Shown here: one piece after another, positions 17,991 through 25,249 of the stretch | Numbering within the stretch: position 1 is the stretch's first letter | Layout of the letters: every line of letters starts with the position of its first letter | Assembly (NCBI RefSeq): GCF_024808875.1 | Contig: NZ_JANUCT010000001.1 | Span: 62,001-126,000 of the forward strand | DNA: 64,000 nt | Source: Methylohalomonas lacus | Lineage (GTDB): Bacteria > Pseudomonadota > Gammaproteobacteria > Methylohalomonadales > Methylohalomonadaceae | Direction: 5' to 3' | Program-made: the position numbers and the translations under genes | Notes under the pieces: model-generated | The model's database searches: none | What the model was told of the DNA's origin: nothing | Seen by the model: the letters and a program-made list of their open reading frames with translations, nothing else

Positions 17991-18673
17991 TGAGCTTGCC
18001 ATGGTTTCGGCTATACGCTGAATTCGCGGCCGACCCGGTGATCCAGTCCCTAGCCTTCGAGGATCAGCGCCACTATGTGATCTTGCTCTGTCAGAAGTGC
18101 AATGGCGTGCTTGATCGTAACATCGCTAAGCCAGCGAAGGATCGAATTATCGGCAAGGCCCTGGGACTGGATAACGCTGTCAGGGATGAGGCGAAACGGC
18201 GACTCATGGAAGTGGACCTGATCGATGATAAGTGGCAACCAAAAGCCTGGAACAAGCGCCAATTTCTCAGCGACAATTCAACCGAAAGGGTTCGTAAGTA
18301 TAGGAAATCAAAGGAATCAGAAAACGTTCCAGAAACAGACATGAAACGTTCCGGTAACGCCCCAGATACAGATACAGATACAGACACAGATCAAGACAAA
18401 GATCTTGCGCAAAAACGCTTTGATGAATTCTGGTCTGCCTACCCTAGAAAGCGATCCAAGGGTCAAGCTCGGAAAGCCTGGAACAAGATCGGACCAGGTG
18501 AGCAGTTGTTCCAGCAAATTATGGCTGGGCTGCAGCAGGCCAGGAACTCGTTTGACTGGCAGAAAGACAACGGCCAGTTCATACCGTATCCGGCGACGTG
18601 GCTGAACGCTTGTGGCTGGGAGGACGAATACCAGACCCAGGGCGGGCAATCAGAGGACGTGATCCTTGACTGA
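17990..18673 (+). CDS. Phage-type replication protein, probable helicase loader
   Basis: 227 residues. The N-terminus (WFRLYAEFAADPVIQSLAFEDQRHYVILL...LDNAVRDEAKRRLMEVDLI) is the winged-helix-like start of many phage replication initiators; a Thr-Asp repeat linker (DTDTDTDTDQD, from a CAGATA hexanucleotide run at 18363-18392) joins it to a C-terminal module RFDEFWSAYPRKRSKGQARKAWNKI...YPATWLNACGWED. It overlaps the DnaB gene by 8 bases, so it likely loads that helicase at the island origin. Loader role is inferred from position and domain style. Confidence 0.75.
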   Translation: MSLPWFRLYAEFAADPVIQSLAFEDQRHYVILLCQKCNGVLDRNIAKPAKDRIIGKALGLDNAVRDEAKRRLMEVDLIDDKWQPKAWNKRQFLSDNSTERVRKYRKSKESENVPETDMKRSGNAPDTDTDTDTDQDKDLAQKRFDEFWSAYPRKRSKGQARKAWNKIGPGEQLFQQIMAGLQQARNSFDWQKDNGQFIPYPATWLNACGWEDEYQTQGGQSEDVILD

Positions 18674-20012
18674 CCTGCTTACACGAGATCGCTCGGGGGA
18701 TGCCCTCAAAATACCGCCGCACTCACTGCTGTCGGAACAGTCTGTTCTTGGCGGCCTTCTCGTATCACCAGGTTCATGGCATGAAGTGGCCGGCATACTG
18801 CATAGCGATGATTTTTACCGCAAGGATCACCGGCTGATTTATGCCGCTATGGCGGCCAAGATGCTAGCGGGCGATCCGGTTGACATGGTGACGCTGGCCG
18901 AGGAACTGGATCGCGTTGGCAAGCTTGATGATGCCGGTGGCCATGACTATCTGGCAGCCCTGTGCGAAAACGTGCCGAGTGCTGCGAATGTTGCCTACTA
19001 CGCCAAAATTATCCGCGACAAGGCCACAGCCAGGCGCCTGATCGATGCGGGATATGACGCTGCCGGTATGGCGTTTAACCCGGAAGGTCACAGCATTGAC
19101 GAAATTATTGCCATCCACCAGCAGAAAATAGACTCGCTCTCCGAACGCTGGACCAAGCGATCGTCGACGTGGATGGACCTGGTCTCTGAGGGGTTGGCAA
19201 CGCTTGAAGAGGCCGAGAATATCTGTAAGGCCGGTGGTCATCAGGGTATGCAGTTCGGCCTGCCGCGGTTCGATGACGCTATCGTCGGCATTTACGGCCC
19301 GCGCCTGGTATTTGTCTGCGGCCGACCATCCCTCGGCAAGACTGCCCTGGTGCAGCAGATGGCGATGCACAATGCCGCCAAGGGCATGAAGTGCGGTATC
19401 TGTTCACTGGAAATGAGCCAGGGCGAGCTGGCATTACGGTCATTCGCGAATCGTTTCAGTATCGATTTCGGGCAGCTCGTGCGCGGCGACGAGGATGCCA
19501 GAAAAGAGGTCGACCGCCAGCTGGAGGCCCACCAGATGGCGCATTACAATATCTTCGTGGATACCGATACGTTCAGTCTTGACGGCATTGTCGCGCAGAT
19601 CAGCAAGTGGAAACGCGACCACGACATCGACTTCGCTGTTGTCGATCACATCGGTCTCGTTGAGGCTCAGGGCTTTAACACGCGCAACGACCAGCTGGGC
19701 GGCGTTTCCCGGACACTTAAGAAACTCTGCAAGAGCCTGGATATGCCGATCATCGCGGTATGTCAGCTATCTCGCGCGCTGGAGAAGGAGAGCCGCCGAC
19801 CACGCATGTCCGATCTTCGCGACTCAGGAAATCTCGAGCAGGACGCAGACGGCATATTTGCCGTGCATTCCGCTGACGAGGATGACCGTAAGAAGAAAGA
19901 CGTTGAGCTCGGCATTCTAAAATGGCGACTTGGTCACAAGGGCTGGAAGCAGGGATTCGTATTCAACGGCCAGTACCAACGTTTTGAGGATCCAGTCAAT
20001 ATCAACTACTGA
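18666..20012 (+). CDS. dnaB: Replicative DNA helicase, DnaB family
   Basis: 448 residues from TTG. N-terminal domain HSLLSEQSVLGGLLVSPGSW...DFYRKDHRLIYAAM; RecA-like domain with Walker A CGRPSLGKTALVQQMA, Walker B FAVVDHIGLVE, and the arginine-finger/Q region SRALEKESRRPRMSDLRDSGNLEQDADG. The Walker A has SLGKT where chromosomal DnaB has AMGKT, typical of phage and plasmid DnaB. This is a second, island-borne helicase. It implies that the element can replicate when excised. Confidence 0.95.
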   Translation: MTDLLTRDRSGDALKIPPHSLLSEQSVLGGLLVSPGSWHEVAGILHSDDFYRKDHRLIYAAMAAKMLAGDPVDMVTLAEELDRVGKLDDAGGHDYLAALCENVPSAANVAYYAKIIRDKATARRLIDAGYDAAGMAFNPEGHSIDEIIAIHQQKIDSLSERWTKRSSTWMDLVSEGLATLEEAENICKAGGHQGMQFGLPRFDDAIVGIYGPRLVFVCGRPSLGKTALVQQMAMHNAAKGMKCGICSLEMSQGELALRSFANRFSIDFGQLVRGDEDARKEVDRQLEAHQMAHYNIFVDTDTFSLDGIVAQISKWKRDHDIDFAVVDHIGLVEAQGFNTRNDQLGGVSRTLKKLCKSLDMPIIAVCQLSRALEKESRRPRMSDLRDSGNLEQDADGIFAVHSADEDDRKKKDVELGILKWRLGHKGWKQGFVFNGQYQRFEDPVNINY

Positions 20013-20053
20013 TCTTTTGATGAATCACAGACAACAACATAACGAGAATAATA

Positions 20054-20357
20054 ATGAACAAGACAATTGTAACCTATCTTTGTTCGCAAATAGCCACTAC
20101 TGGCTGGCTGTTGCCCGGCTCGGCAAGGGCACACAAGTTTAACGGTTTTTTTTAAAGCCCGGTGCAATCACTGGCTTGCCGCTAAATTTCATGACATTGG
20201 AAAAATTGCGTGTGGCGACACCGTGACTAGTCGCAATATGCTGGAGCATATCGAGGACGTCGTGGGCGAGGAACCAGAAATAAAATGGCTGTCCGCATCA
20301 GATATGCCAATGAGCGACAACGCCCCCAGTATCGATCTTGATCGGCTTTTCCGCTGA
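20054..20357 (+). pseudogene. Short ORF split by an eight-T run
   Basis: ATG 20054 gives 33 codons (MNKTIVTYLCSQIATTGWLL...HKFNGFF) that end at TAA in the run GGTTTTTTTTAAAGC. Removing one T would join it to a 68-codon open frame (KARCNHWLAAKFHDIGKIAC...DLDRLFR) ending at 20357, giving a protein of about 101 residues. A real one-base frameshift, a homopolymer sequencing error or programmed slippage would all look like this. An overlapping 40-codon frame from 20021 is also open but Asn/Gln-rich and less convincing. Confidence 0.35.
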
Positions 20358-20387
20358 AGCCTGTAATTTTCAGGAAATTATCAGGGC

Positions 20388-20786
20388 ATGCCTAAATTCA
20401 AGAAAGGGGAGTCGGGTAATCCATCAGGTAAGCCTAAAGGCGCTAAAGACAAGCGAACGCGACTTAAAGGGCTTTTGGAACCGTATTCCAATGACCTGGT
20501 GGAAAAAGCTGTGGAGCTCGCCATGGACGGTGACACCACGGCATTAAAGCTATGTCTCGATCGGCTTATGCCGCCACTGAAGCCTGTGGATAAAGCGCTC
20601 AATGTGGAGATAGCGGGAGAGACCGTAACAGACAAATCTGAATCCGTAGTCAATCTGCTATCCAGTGGCGACCTGACGCCTGAGCAGGCTTCAAAAATAC
20701 TGGCGGCAATGTCATCACATACCCATATTCGCGAAATGGATGAGATTGAACGGCGACTGGTAGAATTAGAAAAGAGGTTAGAATAA
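20388..20786 (+). CDS. DUF5681 family phage protein
   Basis: 132 residues. The N-terminus MPKFKKGESGNPSGKPKGAK is the hallmark of DUF5681 (KGQSGNPxGRPKG), followed by LKLCLDRLMPPLKPVDKAL and a C-terminal coiled coil (EIERRLVELEKRL). Members are normally immediately upstream of phage large terminase genes and are thought to act in DNA recognition for packaging. No terminase is present here. Confidence 0.8.
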   Translation: MPKFKKGESGNPSGKPKGAKDKRTRLKGLLEPYSNDLVEKAVELAMDGDTTALKLCLDRLMPPLKPVDKALNVEIAGETVTDKSESVVNLLSSGDLTPEQASKILAAMSSHTHIREMDEIERRLVELEKRLE

Positions 20787-20788
20787 TC

Positions 20789-20995
20789 ATGCGTAAACAA
20801 AACCGTATCAACAGGGTTGAAGAGCGTATGCGCACGCAATCGAACGAGCCTGATCCGATAAAACGCGCCGTAAGGGAATTTCAAATGAAACACGGTTACG
20901 ATCCCATCAAGGTAGCCTTGAGAGAAATCGCGGCGAAACGAGATATTGGTCCGCCATGCGTTGCCCCTGAACACGAAACCGGAGAAGAATTATGA
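20789..20995 (+). CDS. Small charged hypothetical protein, 68 residues
   Basis: Starts 2 bases after the DUF5681 stop. Very basic and acidic (RINRVEERMRTQSNEPDPIKRAVREFQMKHGYDPIKVALREIA) with no recognised domain. Coupled to the DUF5681 gene by position. TGA is overlapped by a further 21-codon ORF that was not accepted. Confidence 0.5.
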   Translation: MRKQNRINRVEERMRTQSNEPDPIKRAVREFQMKHGYDPIKVALREIAAKRDIGPPCVAPEHETGEEL

Positions 20996-21038
20996 CTGGG
21001 ATAGCAACATCGCCAATATGGCCAATGTGTGTACCCCG

Positions 21039-21278
21039 TTATTTGCGCTGCCTATAATTAAGACCATCTGACAATACTGCACTGGCATGCAGCTTTCGCC
21101 AAAATTCCATCCCGTCTTTTCTGTCCTGTTCGGCGTACCAGGGGATCTGGATTAACCGAGTCCGGAGATTCCGTGCAGCTTGTTCGCGTCGTTCCCGCTC
21201 ATCCGGTGGGATCGTCGGCAGACTATCTAGCAGTTCTTGCAAACTTTGTACTTGGTGTTTTGATTCCGCGTCGGTCAT
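21039..21278 (-). CDS. Hypothetical protein, 79 residues
   Basis: MTDAESKHQVQSLQELLDSL...ERREQAARNLRTRLIQIPWY...DGMEFWRKLHASAV; helical, soluble, no recognised domain. It lies 40 bases downstream of the broken Sel1-like gene on the same strand and may share its transcript, converging on the DUF5681 operon. Confidence 0.5.
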   Translation of the reverse strand: MTDAESKHQVQSLQELLDSLPTIPPDERERREQAARNLRTRLIQIPWYAEQDRKDGMEFWRKLHASAVLSDGLNYRQRK

Positions 21279-21317
21279 AGCCGGAGTTTTATTCCGTGAA
21301 CGGGTTACTATCTGGAA

Positions 21318-21678
21318 TTATGTTCCCTTGCCAGATACTCTGGCAAATTCGCGCAGCACCTTCAACGTCGATTGTGCCTCCGACTCTCCCCGTTCGGCCT
21401 CCCGCTTCCATTGGGCTGCTAATTGCTCATACCAGTGTATCGCCACTGTATCGTTTTGAGGGAAGCCCCAGCGGCCGAATTGGTACGCATAAGCCAGTAG
21501 CCACATGGCCCGTGTATGGCCGTTTGAGGCCGCCTGAGATAAGTAGATGCCTGTTTGATTGGAGACCCATGGGGACACCGCCGCCGTCGCGGTAATGCTT
21601 AAACAGGGTCAACTGGGCCGCAGGATGACTCTCGACTGCCCATTGTCGAAGACACGTTGGCGTAACCTCGGCAACCAT
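21318..21678 (-). pseudogene. Sel1-like repeat protein, frameshifted
   Basis: From ATG 21678 (or GTG 21708) the frame encodes TCLRQWAVESHPAAQLTLFKHYRDGGGV, then drifts into meaningless sequence. One base away, the other frame continues with SPWVSNQTGIYLSQAASNGHTRAMWLLAYAYQFGRWGFPQNDTVAIHWYEQLA, an unmistakable Sel1-repeat pattern. The shift is at the GGCGGCGGTGTCC stretch near 21573-21585. A single inserted or lost base explains it. Sel1 proteins mediate protein contacts. Confidence 0.65.
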
Positions 21679-21862
21679 GCTTGGCTGGCCTTTCTTCGAT
21701 GCTTGCACAAGAAGAAATAACTAAATCATCCATTTTTCGCGGTTATCCCATCGGCTATGTAAAGATGTTGCATTGCAGTATGTATCCTTCGTCACAAAAC
21801 CGTTTATATGAGGAAAAATTTTTAAGCCAGTGAGGCAATTAGTTTGATCCTATAATCAAGGA

Positions 21863-22033
21863 GTTACTGTAATTAGATCGCGTAACTTCTTGAGATCGTG
21901 GACAAGATTGGGATTTACAACTGGAGGTTGTATGACTACTATCTGCACATCATGTAGAGGCGGCCACCGCCCAGTACCACTACTTATTAGCAGTTAGGCG
22001 AAGAGCGGAAGTGTTGGCGCACACGCTCTTTTT
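21863..22033 (+). ncRNA. Candidate short transcript (small RNA or leader peptide)
   Basis: A consensus TATAAT at 21851-21856 would place the start near 21863; no good -35 box is seen. A hairpin AAGAGCG...CGCTCTT, with inner GTGT/ACAC pairing, followed by TTT (22001-22033) would end the transcript. Between them a GGAGG site precedes a 21-codon ORF containing CTSCRGGH. Either a small RNA or a micro-peptide unit; purely structural inference. Confidence 0.25.
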
Positions 22034-22270
22034 GCCCAAACCGCTTACGAGTGTATGCGTGAACAAACACGCTTTTCTCTTTGCGATACATGGCAAGTCT
22101 CCATTGTTCGGCAGAATAAGCTACCACTCCGATTCAGGCCCATTCCTGCATCGGGCCGTGGCAATGCTCAGAACGGAGCCTCCGGAGCCAACAAACAGAG
22201 AGCGGTGACCGCCAAAAATCGATCTTAGATCAATAAATTACAACCCTCAAGCCAATCCACCACATATAGA

Positions 22271-22286
22271 GTTAGCAAATACTAAC
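22271..22286. promoter_or_regulatory. Operator-like palindrome
   Basis: GTTAG-CAAATA-CTAAC lies 38 bases before the GTG start of the 302-residue gene, in AT-rich sequence. A ribbon-helix-helix or AlpA-type regulator from the same element could bind it; this is inferred from symmetry only. Confidence 0.3.
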
Positions 22287-22323
22287 ATCTACTAGATAGG
22301 TTGACTCACTACAGGGGGGATTA

Positions 22324-23232
22324 GTGACAACTGCGAATTTCACAGTCGTCTATAACGGCGACAGAGTTAAGAACAACACGATGGACGTGCGGGACTTAGC
22401 CCCCGCTTTACTATCTATCGGGTCGTTAGTAGATGAAGCTAATAGAGTCCTGAACGGTGATAATGCAACGGTAAAGTTGCACGTAGATACTACTGCGCCT
22501 GGCTGCTTTGAAATAAATATGCTCCTTGATCTGGCTTTTTTAAGTCAGGTCAAAGATTTCCTAACTAGTGATCTAGTCAATTCTGCAATCAACCTCAATG
22601 ACCTTATTTGGGGCGGAGTAGGTGCTACATGGGGGTTGATTGGTTTAGCGAAATTACTTAAAGGCAAAAAACCTCCAAAAGCTGAAAGGGTTGACGATCA
22701 TACTGTCCGGATCCAGGTCGATGGACAGACATATGATGTCCCACTCAAGCTGTTACGTCTGTATCAAGATTTAGGCGTAAGAAATGCGTTAGAAAAAACA
22801 ATTTCCCCCCTAAAAAAGGAGGGGATAGATTCATTAGAAGTAAAGCAGGAGGGGAAAGCGATAGCTTTTATTGAAAAAAAAGAAGCTGACTATTTTGATG
22901 CCCCACAGGCAGAAGACGAAGAAATTTTAGATGAAATTGAGAAAGGCGCTTACTCCATATTATCTGTAGCTTTCAAAGAAGATAATAAATGGAGACTTTA
23001 TGACGGTAATACAACCATAACGGCCTCAATCAAGGACGAAGACTTTATTTATAGGGTAGAGCATGGTTTGGAATCTTTCACTAAAGGCGATGTATTGATA
23101 TGCGAAGTTCGGAAACGACAATACATAACTGGCTCAGACCTCAAAACTGAATATGAAGTAGAACGAGTTATAGAGCATAAAAAGGCTGCTAGGCAGATTA
23201 ATTTAGATTTGGATTCGCACGGTGATACCTAA
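22324..23232 (+). CDS. Unrecognised 302-residue protein next to the methyltransferase cassette
   Basis: GTG start preceded by GGGGGGA. AT-rich. N-terminus TTANFTVVYNGDRVKNNTMDVRDLAPALLSIGSLVDEANRVLNG suggests a beta-strand domain followed by a helix; residues about 97-112 (WGGVGATWGLIGLAKLL) are a short hydrophobic stretch too short and polar to be a sure membrane helix. The C-terminal 120 residues contain a strand-rich acidic domain (WRLYDGNTTITASIKDEDFIYRVEHG...VLICEVRKRQYITGSDLKTEYEVERVIEH). No catalytic motif seen. Position directly before the methyltransferases suggests either defence cargo or an independent accessory gene. Confidence 0.75.
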   Translation: MTTANFTVVYNGDRVKNNTMDVRDLAPALLSIGSLVDEANRVLNGDNATVKLHVDTTAPGCFEINMLLDLAFLSQVKDFLTSDLVNSAINLNDLIWGGVGATWGLIGLAKLLKGKKPPKAERVDDHTVRIQVDGQTYDVPLKLLRLYQDLGVRNALEKTISPLKKEGIDSLEVKQEGKAIAFIEKKEADYFDAPQAEDEEILDEIEKGAYSILSVAFKEDNKWRLYDGNTTITASIKDEDFIYRVEHGLESFTKGDVLICEVRKRQYITGSDLKTEYEVERVIEHKKAARQINLDLDSHGDT

Positions 23233-23267
23233 GTGTCAGTAGGCAAATATAAAAGAACGACATATCC

Positions 23268-23417
23268 GTGTCTTGGGTGGTGCGCCGCGCTATCGACAAA
23301 TATCTCGACAACCACCGGCATGAGGCCGAACCTGTCCTGCCGTTGCGTGTATCGCAAAAGGTTGAAAGGTCGGCCCGCAGCTTGGGGAAATCAAATGCTT
23401 ACGAGGAGGATCAATGA
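23268..23417 (+). CDS. Ribbon-helix-helix (CopG-like) regulator, short or 5'-truncated
   Basis: The frame reads VSWVVRRAIDKYLDNHRHEA and ends NAYEEDQ with TGA overlapping the methyltransferase ATG (ATGA). KNDISVSWVVRRAIDKYL, starting after a TAA at 23250, is the second helix of a ribbon-helix-helix fold; the strand and first helix that should precede it are missing. From GTG 23268 it would be 49 residues. Either a decayed regulator or a minimal one. The overlap suggests that it was co-translated with the cassette. Confidence 0.5.
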   Translation: MSWVVRRAIDKYLDNHRHEAEPVLPLRVSQKVERSARSLGKSNAYEEDQ

Positions 23418-25249
23418 AACGCGGCAGTAAGGCGACAAACAGGCCGGGCCTCGACGCTCTCTATGAGCGTGCGCTTCCTGCCAAACGCACCGGTCCACTG
23501 TATGGAGCGTTTCCTTATCCAACCAAAATATCCCCGGAAGCCATCGCTCTATACATCGCCTCGCACACAAAACCAGGTGACATCGTGTTCGATGGGTTTG
23601 CGGGCAGCGGCACCACTGGCCTTGCAGCTTTGCTATGTGAAAATCCTTCCAATGAGCTGCGTGCCGAGGCAGACAGGCTCGGCCTCCAGGTTGAGTGGGG
23701 CGCGCGAAACGCTGTTCTCTACGAGCTTGGGGTGCTGGGTGCATTTATCGGGAAGACGCTGACCCGCCCTCCTGACACCCAATCGTTCCGAGAGGCTGCA
23801 AATAGGATTTTGAATCAGGCCGAACGGGATACCGGCTGGATGTATGAAGCCATTGACCCTGATGGCAACAAGGGGGCGCTGCGTCATGCGGTCTGGAGCG
23901 ACTTGCTGCGGTGTCCGGCCTGCCAGCGTAAAGTGACTATGTGGGATGCTTGCGTTTCACTTGAGCCGGCGAGAATCGAGTCCGCGTTTCACTGCCCATA
24001 CTGCGACCACCAAAGCAAATTTGACCAAGTTGAGAGGCTTATTGAAACCGTCGCGGACGATGTGACCGGCGATGGGACGGAACGCCGGGCACGAAAGCTC
24101 GCGCGCATTTACGGCGTTACAGGTAAAACACGGTGGTCGCGTTCGCCCACCAAAGCGGACCTGGCTTTGCTGGACCGCATCGCAGACGAGCCTATACCGG
24201 ATTGCGTGCCGAACGTATTTATTCCTTGGGGTGATCTTCATCGGAGGGGGTACCATGAAGGCATTACCCACCTGCATCACTTCTATACTCGCCGGAATTT
24301 GATTGTGTTCGCGCGGCTCTGGGAGTTGACCGAAGACTATGATAGCGGATTGCGCGATGCTCTACGGTTTTGGCTTCTCAGCTACAATGCGGCGCATGCG
24401 ACTATTATGACGCGCGTAGTTGCAAAGTCGGGGCAGAAAGACCTTGTAGTTACGAGCGCACAGCCGGGTGTTCTCTATGTCAGTGGCCTGCCGGTCGAAA
24501 AAAACCTATTCGCCGGCCTGCAGCGCAAACTCAAGACAATAGCGGAGGCGTTTTCAGTCGTTCACGGACGTTCCGGCAAGGTTGAGGTTCTTCAGGCATC
24601 GAGCTGTGCTGTAGACCTGCCCGATGGCAGTATTGACTACGTCTTCACCGACCCCCCGTTCGGGGGCAACATCCCCTATGCAGAAATCAGTTTCATCAAT
24701 GAAGCGTGGCTGGGTGATTACACCAACCGTGCGGAAGAGATTATTGTAAGCAACAGCCAGCGGAAAACCCTGAAGGAATACCAAGAGCTTTTTACCACTG
24801 CTCTTTCAGAAGTGCGGCGTATTCTAAAGCCACATGGGCAGGCGACACTCGTGTTCCACTCCGCATCGGCAGATGTATGGAATGCCCTCCAGGCCGCCTA
24901 TAGTGATGCGGGATTGAACGTGGAATGCGCCGGCGTTCTCAACAAGACACAGGGCAGCTTTAAACAGGTCACATCATCGGGCGCCGTGCGCGGTGATCCG
25001 GTATTGCTCCTCGGGAAAGACCCTGCGGCCGAAGAGACGACGCCTGAATGCGTCTGGACCATTGCCGCGAAACTCAGCGACGCCGCTCTCACACTCGATC
25101 CGTCAGAGCGGACTCCGCAGCGGCTTTATTCGCGGCTCGTGGGCCACTTTCTGACGAAACACCAGAAGGTGCCATTTGATGCCGACGATTTCTATCACTG
25201 GCACGATACACACCATTCGGCAAAGGCAACCGGTAGTGCTGAAGATTGA
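23414..25249 (+). CDS. DNA methyltransferase with internal zinc ribbon (cassette gene 1)
   Basis: 611 residues. SAM motif FDGFAGSGTTG at residues 59-69 and catalytic motif TDPPFGGN (D413-P-P-F) give an N6-adenine or N4-cytosine methyltransferase with motif I before motif IV. Between them is a long insert containing a four-Cys zinc ribbon (C167, C170, C194, C197: RCPACQ...HCPYCD) and a helical region (HLHHFYTRRNLIVFARLWEL). It overlaps a ribbon-helix-helix ORF at its start and cassette gene 2 by 71 bases at its end. It probably modifies host DNA so that the cassette's restriction activity spares it. Target sequence cannot be predicted. Confidence 0.88.
   Translation: MKRGSKATNRPGLDALYERALPAKRTGPLYGAFPYPTKISPEAIALYIASHTKPGDIVFDGFAGSGTTGLAALLCENPSNELRAEADRLGLQVEWGARNAVLYELGVLGAFIGKTLTRPPDTQSFREAANRILNQAERDTGWMYEAIDPDGNKGALRHAVWSDLLRCPACQRKVTMWDACVSLEPARIESAFHCPYCDHQSKFDQVERLIETVADDVTGDGTERRARKLARIYGVTGKTRWSRSPTKADLALLDRIADEPIPDCVPNVFIPWGDLHRRGYHEGITHLHHFYTRRNLIVFARLWELTEDYDSGLRDALRFWLLSYNAAHATIMTRVVAKSGQKDLVVTSAQPGVLYVSGLPVEKNLFAGLQRKLKTIAEAFSVVHGRSGKVEVLQASSCAVDLPDGSIDYVFTDPPFGGNIPYAEISFINEAWLGDYTNRAEEIIVSNSQRKTLKEYQELFTTALSEVRRILKPHGQATLVFHSASADVWNALQAAYSDAGLNVECAGVLNKTQGSFKQVTSSGAVRGDPVLLLGKDPAAEETTPECVWTIAAKLSDAALTLDPSERTPQRLYSRLVGHFLTKHQKVPFDADDFYHWHDTHHSAKATGSAED

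Larger units (their letters stand above)
21709..22323. other. AT-rich 600-base interval in the island
   Basis: No long gene. It holds a perfect TATAAT box at 21851, a 21-codon ORF with a GGAGG site (21932-21997), a hairpin with a T tract (22001-22033), and GTTAG-N6-CTAAC at 22271-22286 upstream of the 302-residue gene. A 65-codon open frame at 22011 starts inside the hairpin and has no protein-like character. Confidence 0.6.

Noticed and set aside
20993-21058. 21-codon ORF overlapping the stop of the 68-residue gene (ATGA)
   Set aside because: Trp/Pro-rich, no domain, ends inside a convergent gene; too little support.
22011-22208. 65-codon open frame in the gene-free island stretch
   Set aside because: Starts within a terminator-like hairpin, no ribosome-binding site, no protein-like pattern.
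23233-23430. 65-codon frame from GTG directly after the 302-residue gene
   Set aside because: A different frame in the same stretch encodes a recognisable ribbon-helix-helix segment and has the ATGA overlap.
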